Counted from the first letter of the stretch, positions 1 through 5,359 are shown. The stretch: 5,359 nt of DNA from Pseudomonadota bacterium (GCA_023430065.1 JAEZCG010000063.1:1-5359), one strand, 5' to 3'. The notes: generated by a model not told the origin, from the letters alone. A program made the numbers and translations.

Positions 1-1408
1 TGCCGCTACGCCACGCCGTCCCCGCGATGTCGAGGTGCGCCCACTTGAACTTGCGGGCGAAGCGCGCCAGAAAGCACGCCGCCGTCACGCTGCCCGCGGG
101 CCGTCCCCCGACGTTCGCGACGTCGGCGAACGGACTCTTGATCTGCTCGTCGTAGTCCGACCACAGCGGCATCTGCCAGGCGCGATCCCAGGCCTGCTGC
201 CCGGCGTCGAGCAGTTCGCGCGCCAGGTCGTCGTCGTTGCTGTACATGCCGGTGGCCACGCTGCCGAGCGCGATCACGCACGCGCCGGTGAGGGTGGCGA
301 TGTCGATCACCGCTTCCGGCTCGAAGCGCTCGGCGTAGGTGAGCGCGTCGCACAGGACCAGCCGTCCTTCCGCATCAGTGTTGAGGATCTCGATGGTCTG
401 TCCGGACATGCTGGTGACGATGTCGCCGGGTTTCAGGGCGTTGCCGCCGGGCATGTTCTCGCACGTGGGGATGATGCCGACCACGTTGAGCGGCAGCTTC
501 ATGCGCGCAATTGCCTCGAACGTGCCCAGCACGCTGCCCGCGCCCGACATGTCGTACTTCATCTCGTCCATTTCCGCGGACGGCTTGATCGAGATGCCTC
601 CGGTGTCGAAGGTGATGCCCTTGCCGACGAGCACGACCGGCTTGTCCTTGCGAGCGCCGCCACGATAGTGCAGCACGATCAGCTTGGCCGGTTCGCGCGT
701 GCCACGCGTGACGGCCAGCAGCGCACCCATGCCGAGCTTCTCCATCTCGCGCTCGTCGAGCACCTGGCAGTCGAGCTTGTGGCGTCGGGCCAGCTCCTGC
801 GCCTGCTTCGCCAGGTAGGTGGGCGTGCACAGGTTGCCGGGCAGGTTGCCGAGATCCTTGGCGAGCGCCACGCCTTCGCCCAGCGCCGCGCCGCGCGCAA
901 CGGCCGCCGCGCCGCCGGGGCCGTCGTCGGCGTGCAGCGCGAAGCGCTTCGGTCCCTTGCGTTCGTTCTTGTGGCTCTTGAGCCGGTCGAAGCGGTAGCC
1001 GGCGTCGCGTGCCACTGCGGCGGCGTGCATCAGCGCCCAGTCGCCGTCCCGGTCCTGCAGGGGGATCTGGGACAGATACAATGCAGCGCTGGCCGAACCT
1101 CCCTCGGACAGCGTGCGCACCGCTGCACGCATCGCGTCGCGATAAGCACGCGCGCCGAACTCCGTGCGCTTGCCGAGTCCAACGAGAAGCAGGCGGTCGG
1201 CGGCGATGCCGGGCACGTTGTGCACGAGAAACGTGTTGCCGACGCGGCCTTCCAGGTCGCCGTGCTCGAGGATGCCGGAGACGAAGCCCTTCGACGCCTT
1301 GTCCACCTGACGCGCAGGCTCCGACAACTCGTTGCCTTCGAAGATGCCGATCACGAGACAATCGCTGCGGGCTTTCTCCGGTGCTCCGGCTACTGTGCTA
1401 AATTCCAC
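1..1408 (-). CDS. pepA: Leucyl aminopeptidase PepA (M17 family), C-terminus cut by window edge
   Basis: Cytoplasmic two-metal aminopeptidase that removes N-terminal residues from peptides. In E. coli the same protein also binds DNA, in Xer recombination and carAB control; whether that holds here is unknown. The window holds 469 codons; E. coli PepA has 503 residues, and the visible part ends at the conserved AGTAWRSG, so about 28 residues are missing. The N-terminal domain covers roughly residues 1-160 and the catalytic domain the rest. Metal and catalytic residues are intact: K263, D268 and K275 in VGKGITFDTGGISIKPS, D286 in MKYDMSG, and D345, E347 and R349 in NTDAEGR. I chose the GTG at 1408 because VEFST matches the E. 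coli N-terminus MEFSV, AGGAG lies 5 nt upstream, and a good promoter would start RNA downstream of the next ATG (1459), which would add 17 residues. Divergent from lptF, as in E. coli. Family certain; start likely. Confidence 0.96.
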   Translation of the reverse strand, partial: MEFSTVAGAPEKARSDCLVIGIFEGNELSEPARQVDKASKGFVSGILEHGDLEGRVGNTFLVHNVPGIAADRLLLVGLGKRTEFGARAYRDAMRAAVRTLSEGGSASAALYLSQIPLQDRDGDWALMHAAAVARDAGYRFDRLKSHKNERKGPKRFALHADDGPGGAAAVARGAALGEGVALAKDLGNLPGNLCTPTYLAKQAQELARRHKLDCQVLDEREMEKLGMGALLAVTRGTREPAKLIVLHYRGGARKDKPVVLVGKGITFDTGGISIKPSAEMDEMKYDMSGAGSVLGTFEAIARMKLPLNVVGIIPTCENMPGGNALKPGDIVTSMSGQTIEILNTDAEGRLVLCDALTYAERFEPEAVIDIATLTGACVIALGSVATGMYSNDDDLARELLDAGQQAWDRAWQMPLWSDYDEQIKSPFADVANVGGRPAGSVTAACFLARFARKFKWAHLDIAGTAWRSG

Positions 1409-1413
1409 GCGCT

Positions 1414-1418
1414 CTCCT
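1414..1418 (-). promoter_or_regulatory. Shine-Dalgarno site of pepA (supports the GTG start)
   Basis: AGGAG on the minus strand, 5 nt before the GTG at 1408. The in-frame ATG at 1459 also has a GGGAG about 5 nt upstream, so the ribosome site alone does not settle the start. Family alignment and the promoter position favour the GTG. Confidence 0.75.
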
Positions 1419-1433
1419 GTTTTCGCTTTGATT

Positions 1434-1462
1434 TTGAATCGGTTAGGAACTGACTGCATTAT
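1434..1462 (+). promoter_or_regulatory. Candidate promoter of lptFG
   Basis: On the plus strand, TTGAAT (1434-1439, 4 of 6) is followed after 17 nt by CATTAT (1457-1462, 4 of 6). Transcription would start near 1469 and leave a leader of about 75 nt before lptF. The rest of the gap up to lptF is too GC-rich to offer a better candidate. Its -10 box overlaps the pepA -10 box on the opposite strand. The weak match makes this tentative. Confidence 0.35.
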
Positions 1463-1486
1463 TGCTCCCGGGCTGCGACAAGTCAA
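1458..1486 (-). promoter_or_regulatory. Sigma70-type promoter of pepA
   Basis: On the minus strand, a -35 box TTGACT (1486-1481, 5 of 6 consensus bases) is followed after exactly 17 nt by a -10 box AATAAT (1463-1458, 5 of 6). It stands out as an AT-rich island in GC-rich surroundings. The expected start of transcription is about 1451, giving a leader of about 43 nt before the GTG at 1408. Found by eye only; not measured. Confidence 0.7.
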
Positions 1487-1527
1487 AGCGCGACGCCGTC
1501 CGGCAGGGACGCGCGCGCGCATCGTGC

Positions 1528-1533
1528 GAGGAG
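1528..1533 (+). promoter_or_regulatory. Shine-Dalgarno site of lptF
   Basis: GAGGAG, 10 nt before the ATG at 1544 and 19 nt before the in-frame ATG at 1553. The spacing to 1544 is slightly long but acceptable and favours that start over 1553. Confidence 0.6.
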
Positions 1534-1543
1534 CACGGCACTC

Positions 1544-2620
1544 ATGATCTTCATGCGTTCGACGCTGCGCGAGTTCGCCGCCGCGGGCGTGGGCGTGTTC
1601 ACCGTCCTGCTGGTCATCACCTTCACGTCCCAGCTCATCCGCCTGCTCGGCTCCGCGGCGCGTGGCCGCATTCCGGCCGACGCGGTGGTGACGCTGATGG
1701 GCTTCAGCGCGCTCGGCTACCTCTCGGTGCTGCTGTCGGCGACCCTTTACCTCGCAGTCCTGCTCACCATGACCCGGGCCTATCGCGACTCGGAGATGGT
1801 GGTGTGGCAGAGCTCCGGGCTGGGCCTGCTGTCCTGGCTTAAGCCGGTGGTGCTGTTCGCACTGCCGATCGTGATCTCCGTGGCCGTGCTGAGCCTGTAC
1901 CTCACGCCGTGGGCGGTCACCAAGGCCGAGCAGTACCGCCATCAGCTCGAGAGCCGTGACGACGTCTCGGCCATCGCCCCGGGAATATTCAAGGAGACCA
2001 AGCGCGGCGACCGGGTGTTCTTCGTGGAGAAGCTCTCGCCCGACCTCACCCAGATCGCCAACGTGTTCGTGCACACCACGCAGAACGGCAAGCAGGGGGT
2101 GATGGTCGCGAGCCGGGGCTACGTGCAGACCACGCCCGAGGGCGACCGCTATCTGGTGATGCTCGACGGCCGGCGCTACGAGGGCACACCCGGACAGGCC
2201 GACTATCGCGTGGTGTCCTTCTCCCGCTACGCGGTTCTGGTCGAGCGTGAGGAGGGCAAGCGCTTCATGCCCTCGCAGAAGTCACAGACCACCGAAGCGC
2301 TCCTGGAGAAGCCCTCCCCTGCCCATCTGGCGGAGTTCGCCTTCCGCATCGGTCTGCCCATCTCCAGCATCGTGCTGGCGTTCATCGCCATTCCCATGAG
2401 CGCGGTGAACCCGCGCACCGGTCGCTTCGCCAACATCATCATGGCCGTGCCGGTGTTCATGATCTACAGCAACCTGGTGAGCATGTCCCAGGCGTGGATC
2501 GCGCAGGAGAAGGTGCCGGTGGGGATCGGCACGTGGGGCGTGCACGTCCTCATGATCGGCGTGCTGGTGGTGCTGTTCTTGTGGCGCATGGGCAAGCTCC
2601 GGGCGTGGTTCGGAAGATGA
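1544..2620 (+). CDS. lptF: LPS export system permease LptF
   Basis: Inner-membrane subunit of the LptB2FG ABC transporter, which pulls lipopolysaccharide out of the outer leaflet of the inner membrane and delivers it to the LptC-LptA bridge. The protein has 358 residues, close to the usual length. Predicted membrane segments lie near residues 13-34, 53-76, 100-121, 264-286, 296-316 and 331-348. The stretch of about 125-255 between segments 3 and 4 is the periplasmic beta-jellyroll domain. Conserved marks are YRDSEMVVW (80-88, E. coli YTESEITVM) and IPMSAVNPRTGR (283-294, E. coli VPLSVVNPRQGR). The start at 1544 gives MIFMRS, like the usual MIIIR N-terminus; an ATG three codons later is the only close alternative. 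Its stop overlaps the lptG start by 4 nt, so the two are surely co-transcribed. The ATPase gene lptB is not in the window; it is normally encoded elsewhere. Confidence 0.95.
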   Translation: MIFMRSTLREFAAAGVGVFTVLLVITFTSQLIRLLGSAARGRIPADAVVTLMGFSALGYLSVLLSATLYLAVLLTMTRAYRDSEMVVWQSSGLGLLSWLKPVVLFALPIVISVAVLSLYLTPWAVTKAEQYRHQLESRDDVSAIAPGIFKETKRGDRVFFVEKLSPDLTQIANVFVHTTQNGKQGVMVASRGYVQTTPEGDRYLVMLDGRRYEGTPGQADYRVVSFSRYAVLVEREEGKRFMPSQKSQTTEALLEKPSPAHLAEFAFRIGLPISSIVLAFIAIPMSAVNPRTGRFANIIMAVPVFMIYSNLVSMSQAWIAQEKVPVGIGTWGVHVLMIGVLVVLFLWRMGKLRAWFGR

Positions 2621-3693
2621 GGATCCTGCGCCGCTATCTCACCCGCCAGATCGTCACGAGCGTCGCCCTCGTGCTGATCGGGCTGCTGATGCTATTTAGC
2701 TTCTTCGACCTGATCCAGCAGCTCGAGGACGTGGCCAAGGGCCGCTATCCGCTCATGCCGGCGCTCCTGCTGGTGGGGCTCGAACTGCCTGGCCGCCTGT
2801 ACGAGCTGTTTCCGGTCGCGGTCCTGATCGGCACCATGTTCGCACTCGCACAACTGGTGCTGCACTCCGAGTACGCGGTGATGCGTACCGCCGGTGTCTC
2901 GATCCTCGCGCTGGGGCGCACGCTGGCGATCATCGGACTGGGATTCGCCGCGGTCGCCTTCGCGGTGGGGGAGTTCGTCGCCCCGTGGTCGGACGAGGCA
3001 GGGCAGCGCATGAAGCTGCGCCAGACCAACGCCGAGGTGAAGGTGTCGGCATTCCGCTCGGGCATCTGGGTCAAGGATGCGGGCAGCTTCGTCAACGTCG
3101 GCCGCATCCTGCACGACACGACACTGGAGCAGATCAAGGTCTATGAGTTCGACGAGTCGTATCGGCTGCGCACCATCAGCCTGGCGCGCAGCGCCCGCTA
3201 CCTGCGCGAGAACGAGTGGCAGCTGGAGGATGTCGTGCGCACGCGCTTCGCCGGCCAGGGCACGTCGGTGGAGCGGATGACCGAATCGACGTGGCACTCC
3301 GTGCTCACCCCGCGCATCCTGAACGTTCTGCTTCTGCCTCCGGACAAGATGTCCGTGGGCACGCTGTTCTCGTACGTGCGGCACCTGCGCGAAAACCGCC
3401 AGGACTCGGCGCGCTACGAAATCGCGCTGTGGAACAAGATCGTCTATCCGCTGGCGGTGGTGGTGATGATGTTCCTGGCGCTGCCGTTCGCCTACATGAA
3501 CGTGCGCGAGGGCGGGGTGAGCACGCGCATCTTCGCCGGCATCATGCTCGGACTGGGCTTCCATCTGCTGAGCCGGCTGTTCGGCCACGCCGGCATGCTC
3601 GCCGGCTGGCCCCCGCTGATCGCGGCCTTCGCGCCCACCGCGCTGTTTCTCGGCCTGGCGCTCACCCTCATCTACCGCCTGGAACGGCGCTGA
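2617..3693 (+). CDS. lptG: LPS export system permease LptG
   Basis: Partner of LptF in the LptB2FG lipopolysaccharide exporter. It has 358 residues, with predicted membrane segments near 12-33, 58-82, 98-121, 272-295, 303-320 and 330-353, and a periplasmic beta-jellyroll at about 125-245. Family marks are SEYAVMRTAGVS (84-95, E. coli SELVVMQASG), GEFVAPW (118-124), WVKDAGSFVNV (151-161), PDKMSVGTLFSYVRHL (242-257) and LLSRLFG (317-323). The last two closely resemble Neisseria LptG as I recall it. An open frame continues upstream to 2494 inside lptF, but the ATG at 2617 gives the family N-terminus MRILRRYLTRQI and an ATGA overlap with the lptF stop. No well-spaced Shine-Dalgarno site precedes it, so translation is probably coupled to lptF. 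The position equivalent to E. coli K34 appears to be D31. Confidence 0.95.
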   Translation: MRILRRYLTRQIVTSVALVLIGLLMLFSFFDLIQQLEDVAKGRYPLMPALLLVGLELPGRLYELFPVAVLIGTMFALAQLVLHSEYAVMRTAGVSILALGRTLAIIGLGFAAVAFAVGEFVAPWSDEAGQRMKLRQTNAEVKVSAFRSGIWVKDAGSFVNVGRILHDTTLEQIKVYEFDESYRLRTISLARSARYLRENEWQLEDVVRTRFAGQGTSVERMTESTWHSVLTPRILNVLLLPPDKMSVGTLFSYVRHLRENRQDSARYEIALWNKIVYPLAVVVMMFLALPFAYMNVREGGVSTRIFAGIMLGLGFHLLSRLFGHAGMLAGWPPLIAAFAPTALFLGLALTLIYRLERR

Positions 3694-3703
3694 CGGGCCT
3701 GCC

Positions 3704-4141
3704 TCACTCCGCCCGCACCAGCCGCGTGCCGGCGATACGGTCGTGCAGGCATTGCCGGTCGCGGTCGACCAGGGCCCAGAGGAATCCGGCGGCAAACGGC
3801 AGCAGTCCCGCGACCGCTGCCACGTAGCGCACCAGCGCGCGGCGCAGCCCGACCGGCTTCCCGTCGGTGGTGAGCAGCCGAAGGCGCCACGCCTTCATGG
3901 CCAGCGTCTGACCGCCCTTCACCCAGCAGTACACCAGATAGGCGCCTACCCAGCCCAGCACCCAGAGCTGGAACAGGCCGCGCATCGGCGCGCTCTGCGC
4001 TTCCCGCGCGACGGCGAGAAACAGATACCCGGACACGAACAGGATCGGAACGAGGAGCACCGCCTCATAGCAGAGGCTGGCAAATCGAGGCCACAGCCGG
4101 GCCGCCGGGGCGCGCGGCGCGCGAGGGTCGGATGCGGTCAG
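3704..4141 (-). CDS. RDD family membrane protein
   Basis: Small integral membrane protein of the RDD family, whose function is mostly unknown (some members are linked to transport). From the assumed start it has 145 residues, with hydrophobic segments near 27-45, 55-73 and 107-125. The domain runs from RFASLCYEAVLL (19-30), through KGGQTLAMKAWRLRLLTTDGKP (75-96), to the C-terminal LHDRIAGTRLV (132-142). The first Asp of the usual Arg-Asp-Asp signature is a Glu here (E26). The start is uncertain: no ATG exists near the domain boundary. A CTG at 4141 would overlap the preceding stop as CTGA and leave a normal-length protein. In-frame GTG codons at 4213 and 4312 lie inside the DUF3106 gene, and a GTG at 4060 would cut into the first membrane segment. 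Last gene of the sigma-factor operon; its stop lies 10 nt from the lptG stop. Confidence 0.85.
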   Translation of the reverse strand: MTASDPRAPRAPAARLWPRFASLCYEAVLLVPILFVSGYLFLAVAREAQSAPMRGLFQLWVLGWVGAYLVYCWVKGGQTLAMKAWRLRLLTTDGKPVGLRRALVRYVAAVAGLLPFAAGFLWALVDRDRQCLHDRIAGTRLVRAE

Positions 4142-4566
4142 GGCTTGTTCGCCGGATGCGCCTGGCGCAGGGTGTCCTTCTCTTCCTCGGTCAGGCTGTC
4201 GTACTCGCGCCACTTGCGCTTGATCGCCTCCCGCTTCTCGGGGGGCATTTCCTTGAGCCGCTTGTAGCGCTCGCGCACCTGTGCGCGCTCCTCGGGACTG
4301 AGCGCGGCCCACTGGCGCATGCGGGCCTGCAGCCGCTCACGCTGCTGTGGACTGAGCGAGTCGTATCGGCGGGCGATGCCGATCCACTTCTCGCGTCGGC
4401 TCTGCTCGATGTTGGACCAGTCCTCCTTGAGCGGTGCGAGGATGCGCTGCTCGTCGGCGTTCAGCTGCGACCAGGCCTGCGCGTGACCGGTCCGGGCGAC
4501 GCCCAGGGCCAATCCGGCGAGAGCGGCTACTACTGCGCGTCGACCGGGGTCTGATGGTAGAGCCAA
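4138..4566 (-). CDS. Exported helical-repeat protein, DUF3106 type
   Basis: Protein of 142 residues with an N-terminal signal peptide: Arg9-Arg10, a hydrophobic core at about 11-23, and a probable signal peptidase I site after A31 (AQA). The mature part is charged, has no Cys and is predicted fully helical. It is built from six units of exactly 18 residues beginning at 35, 53, 71, 89, 107 and 125 (LNADEQ, IEQSRR, LSPQQR, LSPEER, MPPEKR, LTEEEK). This matches what I know of DUF3106, a family without assigned function, common in Betaproteobacteria. The start is a TTG with AAGGA 8 nt upstream; no better in-frame start keeps the signal peptide. It overlaps the DUF3619 gene by 37 nt. Its place beside a sigma factor and a single-pass membrane protein suggests a periplasmic partner or sensor role, but that is inference. 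The twin Arg does not fit a full Tat motif. Confidence 0.85.
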   Translation of the reverse strand: MALPSDPGRRAVVAALAGLALGVARTGHAQAWSQLNADEQRILAPLKEDWSNIEQSRREKWIGIARRYDSLSPQQRERLQARMRQWAALSPEERAQVRERYKRLKEMPPEKREAIKRKWREYDSLTEEEKDTLRQAHPANKP

Positions 4567-4928
4567 ATCTCGAATCCTTGATCGAGGTACGCGGTGACCG
4601 GCAGTTCGTCTGCCAGCATCTGCGCGTCGAGATCCGCAATGTCGGCGTAATTCGACTCCAGTCGCTGGGATTCCTGCCAGTAAAACATGACGATCAAAGC
4701 GAGCACAAGCCCGAACACCGGCGCCAGGAGGCGTGGGGAGACGGCGCGGGGCACGCGATCCGCTCGCCCGCTGCCTCCGCTGCGGGGGGCATCCTGCGCG
4801 ACGTCGGCGTAGCGCGCGAGCGCCTGGGCTCGAGCGAGGGCGAGCCGGCGCGCCACCCGTGGCGGAAGGGCGTCCAGACCCTCCTCCAGCCGGCTGGCGA
4901 TGTGGCGTCCCAGTTCGTCGTCGTTCAC
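4530..4928 (-). CDS. Single-pass membrane protein, DUF3619 type; possible anti-sigma factor
   Basis: Protein of 132 residues with one membrane segment at about 67-84. The first 66 residues are Arg-rich, including just before the membrane segment, so the N-terminus should be cytoplasmic and the last 48 residues periplasmic. The N-terminal part (DDELGRHIASRLEEGLDALP, 3-22, then VARRLALARAQALARY, 25-40) looks like two short helices. The periplasmic part has the pattern I associate with DUF3619: IADLDAQMLADELPVTAYLDQGFEIWL (97-123, key residues D99, D101, L105, D107, LP 109-110, Y114, D116, GF 118-119). The start is a GTG overlapping the sigma-factor stop as GTGA, with GGGGAG 7 nt upstream. A TTG at 5012 in the same frame would overlap the sigma gene far more and is unlikely. 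Its position directly after an ECF sigma gene and its topology fit an anti-sigma factor. No zinc-binding His-Cys motif is present. Function unproven. Confidence 0.85.
   Translation of the reverse strand: MNDDELGRHIASRLEEGLDALPPRVARRLALARAQALARYADVAQDAPRSGGSGRADRVPRAVSPRLLAPVFGLVLALIVMFYWQESQRLESNYADIADLDAQMLADELPVTAYLDQGFEIWLYHQTPVDAQ
4575..4579 (-). promoter_or_regulatory. Shine-Dalgarno site for the TTG start of the DUF3106 gene
   Basis: AAGGA on the minus strand, 8 nt before the TTG at 4566 and inside the DUF3619 coding region. It is the main reason to accept the TTG, since no ATG or GTG near it preserves the signal peptide. Confidence 0.55.
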
Positions 4929-5359
4929 AACTCGACTCCCCTCGACTTCAGGAAAAGCGCGAGGGTATGGGTGGCCCGAGAGCAGTGCGTCTTCACGCTC
5001 CCCTCCGAGCAACCCATGGCTTTCGCTGTCTCCGATACGTCCAGTTCCTCCCAGTAACGTAGCAGAAACGCCTCGCGTTGACGGGCGGGCAGCCCGGCGA
5101 TTCCCTGTTCGATGATACCCATGATCTGGCTGCGCTCGCTGTACTCGGCCGGCCCGGCAAACGGGTTCGCGCCGTCCTGCACCTCGAGGGAGTCGAGCGG
5201 ATCGTGGTCGTCATCGTCCTTGTTCTGGAACGACGATAGCAGAGTGGTCCACAGCGACCGGACCTTGTGGCGGCGATAGTGGTCACGGATGGCGTTCTGC
5301 AGGATGCGCTGGAACAGTAACGGCAGTTCCGGCGCCGGCTTTGCGCCGTACTTCTCCGC
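4925..5359 (-). CDS. ECF-type RNA polymerase sigma factor, N-terminus beyond window edge
   Basis: The reading frame is open to the right edge and gives 144 residues to the stop; the true start and most of region 2 lie outside. Numbering from the window edge, residues 12-37 (PLLFQRILQNAIRDHYRRHKVRSLW) fit the end of region 2, which melts and reads the -10 element. A variable linker with an acidic run DDDDHD (48-53) follows. Residues 79-138 form region 4, with LPARQREAFLLRYWEEL (90-106) and the helix-turn-helix DVSETAKAMGCSEGSVKTHCSRA (107-129) that would read the -35 element. There is no sign of regions 1 or 3, so it belongs to the ECF group. A GTG at 5182 could start a shorter product, but that would remove region 2. 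It is the first visible gene of a four-gene overlapping set, followed by the DUF3619 gene. Its target promoters and signal are unknown. Confidence 0.93.
   Translation of the reverse strand, partial: AEKYGAKPAPELPLLFQRILQNAIRDHYRRHKVRSLWTTLLSSFQNKDDDDHDPLDSLEVQDGANPFAGPAEYSERSQIMGIIEQGIAGLPARQREAFLLRYWEELDVSETAKAMGCSEGSVKTHCSRATHTLALFLKSRGVEL
4936..4941 (-). promoter_or_regulatory. Shine-Dalgarno site for the GTG start of the DUF3619 gene
   Basis: GGGGAG on the minus strand, 7 nt before the GTG at 4928, inside the last codons of the sigma-factor gene. It fixes the start and the 4-nt overlap. Confidence 0.7.

Noticed and set aside
110..130. Inverted repeat CGACGT-TCGCG-ACGTCG
   Set aside because: Lies inside pepA and encodes conserved residues (FADVANVGG). 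The symmetry follows from the Asp/Val codons and no regulatory role can be supported.
375..1361. Minus-strand frame of 328 codons within pepA
   Set aside because: It is a shifted frame of the same gene: Arg-rich, with no domain, and the PepA frame has intact catalytic motifs.
35..1453. Long open frame of 472 codons on the plus strand opposite pepA
   Set aside because: It mirrors the pepA codons in GC-rich DNA. The translation is rich in His, Arg, Ala and Val with no recognisable domain, while the minus strand encodes a clear PepA.
1446..1478. GGAACT resembling the -35 box of an ECF (sigmaE-like) promoter before lptF
   Set aside because: No TCTGA-like -10 box occurs at the required 15-17 nt; the downstream sequence there is CCGGGCTGCGA.
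1510..1520. Alternating CG run upstream of lptF
   Set aside because: An 11-nt run in GC-rich DNA; it could favour unusual DNA structure but nothing supports a function.
3694..3715. Possible terminator hairpin CGGGC / GCCCG between the convergent genes
   Set aside because: Only 5 base pairs with a 12-nt loop and no T-run on either side; expected by chance at this GC content.
2692..3795. Minus-strand frame of 367 codons opposite lptG
   Set aside because: His/Gln/Arg-rich shadow of lptG codons. LptG is well supported by membrane segments and family motifs.
3216..3827. Plus-strand frame of 203 codons running past the end of lptG
   Set aside because: Low-complexity Arg/Ala/His translation, out of frame with lptG and overlapping the RDD gene; no ribosome site or domain.
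4434..5057. Plus-strand frame of 207 codons opposite DUF3619 and the sigma factor
   Set aside because: Shadow of the minus-strand genes, whose overlaps, ribosome sites and domains agree with each other.

Overview
The window is GC-rich throughout, with strong G/C bias at third codon positions, and every gene in it is a typical proteobacterial chromosomal gene. The LptG sequence resembles Neisseria LptG more than E. coli LptG. The run sigma factor - DUF3619 - DUF3106 - RDD is an arrangement I associate with Betaproteobacteria such as Burkholderiales and Rhodocyclales. I therefore read it as a betaproteobacterial chromosome segment, species unknown. No RNA genes, insertion sequences, CRISPR arrays or phage genes are visible.

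Left part (1-1408, minus strand): pepA, leucyl aminopeptidase, with its C-terminal end cut by the window edge. Its best start is a GTG at 1408. A good sigma70-type promoter (TTGACT, 17 nt, AATAAT) lies at 1458-1486, and its -10 box covers the alternative upstream ATG.

Centre (1544-3693, plus strand): lptF and lptG, divergent from pepA and overlapping by 4 nt (ATGA). They encode the two membrane subunits of the LptB2FG transporter, which extracts lipopolysaccharide from the inner membrane and passes it to LptC. The divergent pepA / lptFG layout is also found in E. coli. A weaker lptFG promoter candidate uses almost the same -10 bases as the pepA promoter, on the other strand.

Right part (3704-5359, minus strand): a tightly overlapping set read right to left. 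It contains an ECF-type RNA polymerase sigma factor (N-terminus outside the window), a single-pass membrane protein of the DUF3619 type, an exported helical-repeat protein of the DUF3106 type, and an RDD-family membrane protein. The genes overlap by 4, 37 and about 4 nt, and the three visible starts appear to be GTG, TTG and CTG. The layout (cytoplasmic sigma factor, membrane protein with cytoplasmic N-terminus, periplasmic helical protein) matches the topology of CnrYXH-type sigma / anti-sigma / sensor systems. I offer this as a hypothesis; it is the most interesting unexplained feature here. This set converges on lptG with only 10 nt between stop codons and no recognisable terminator.
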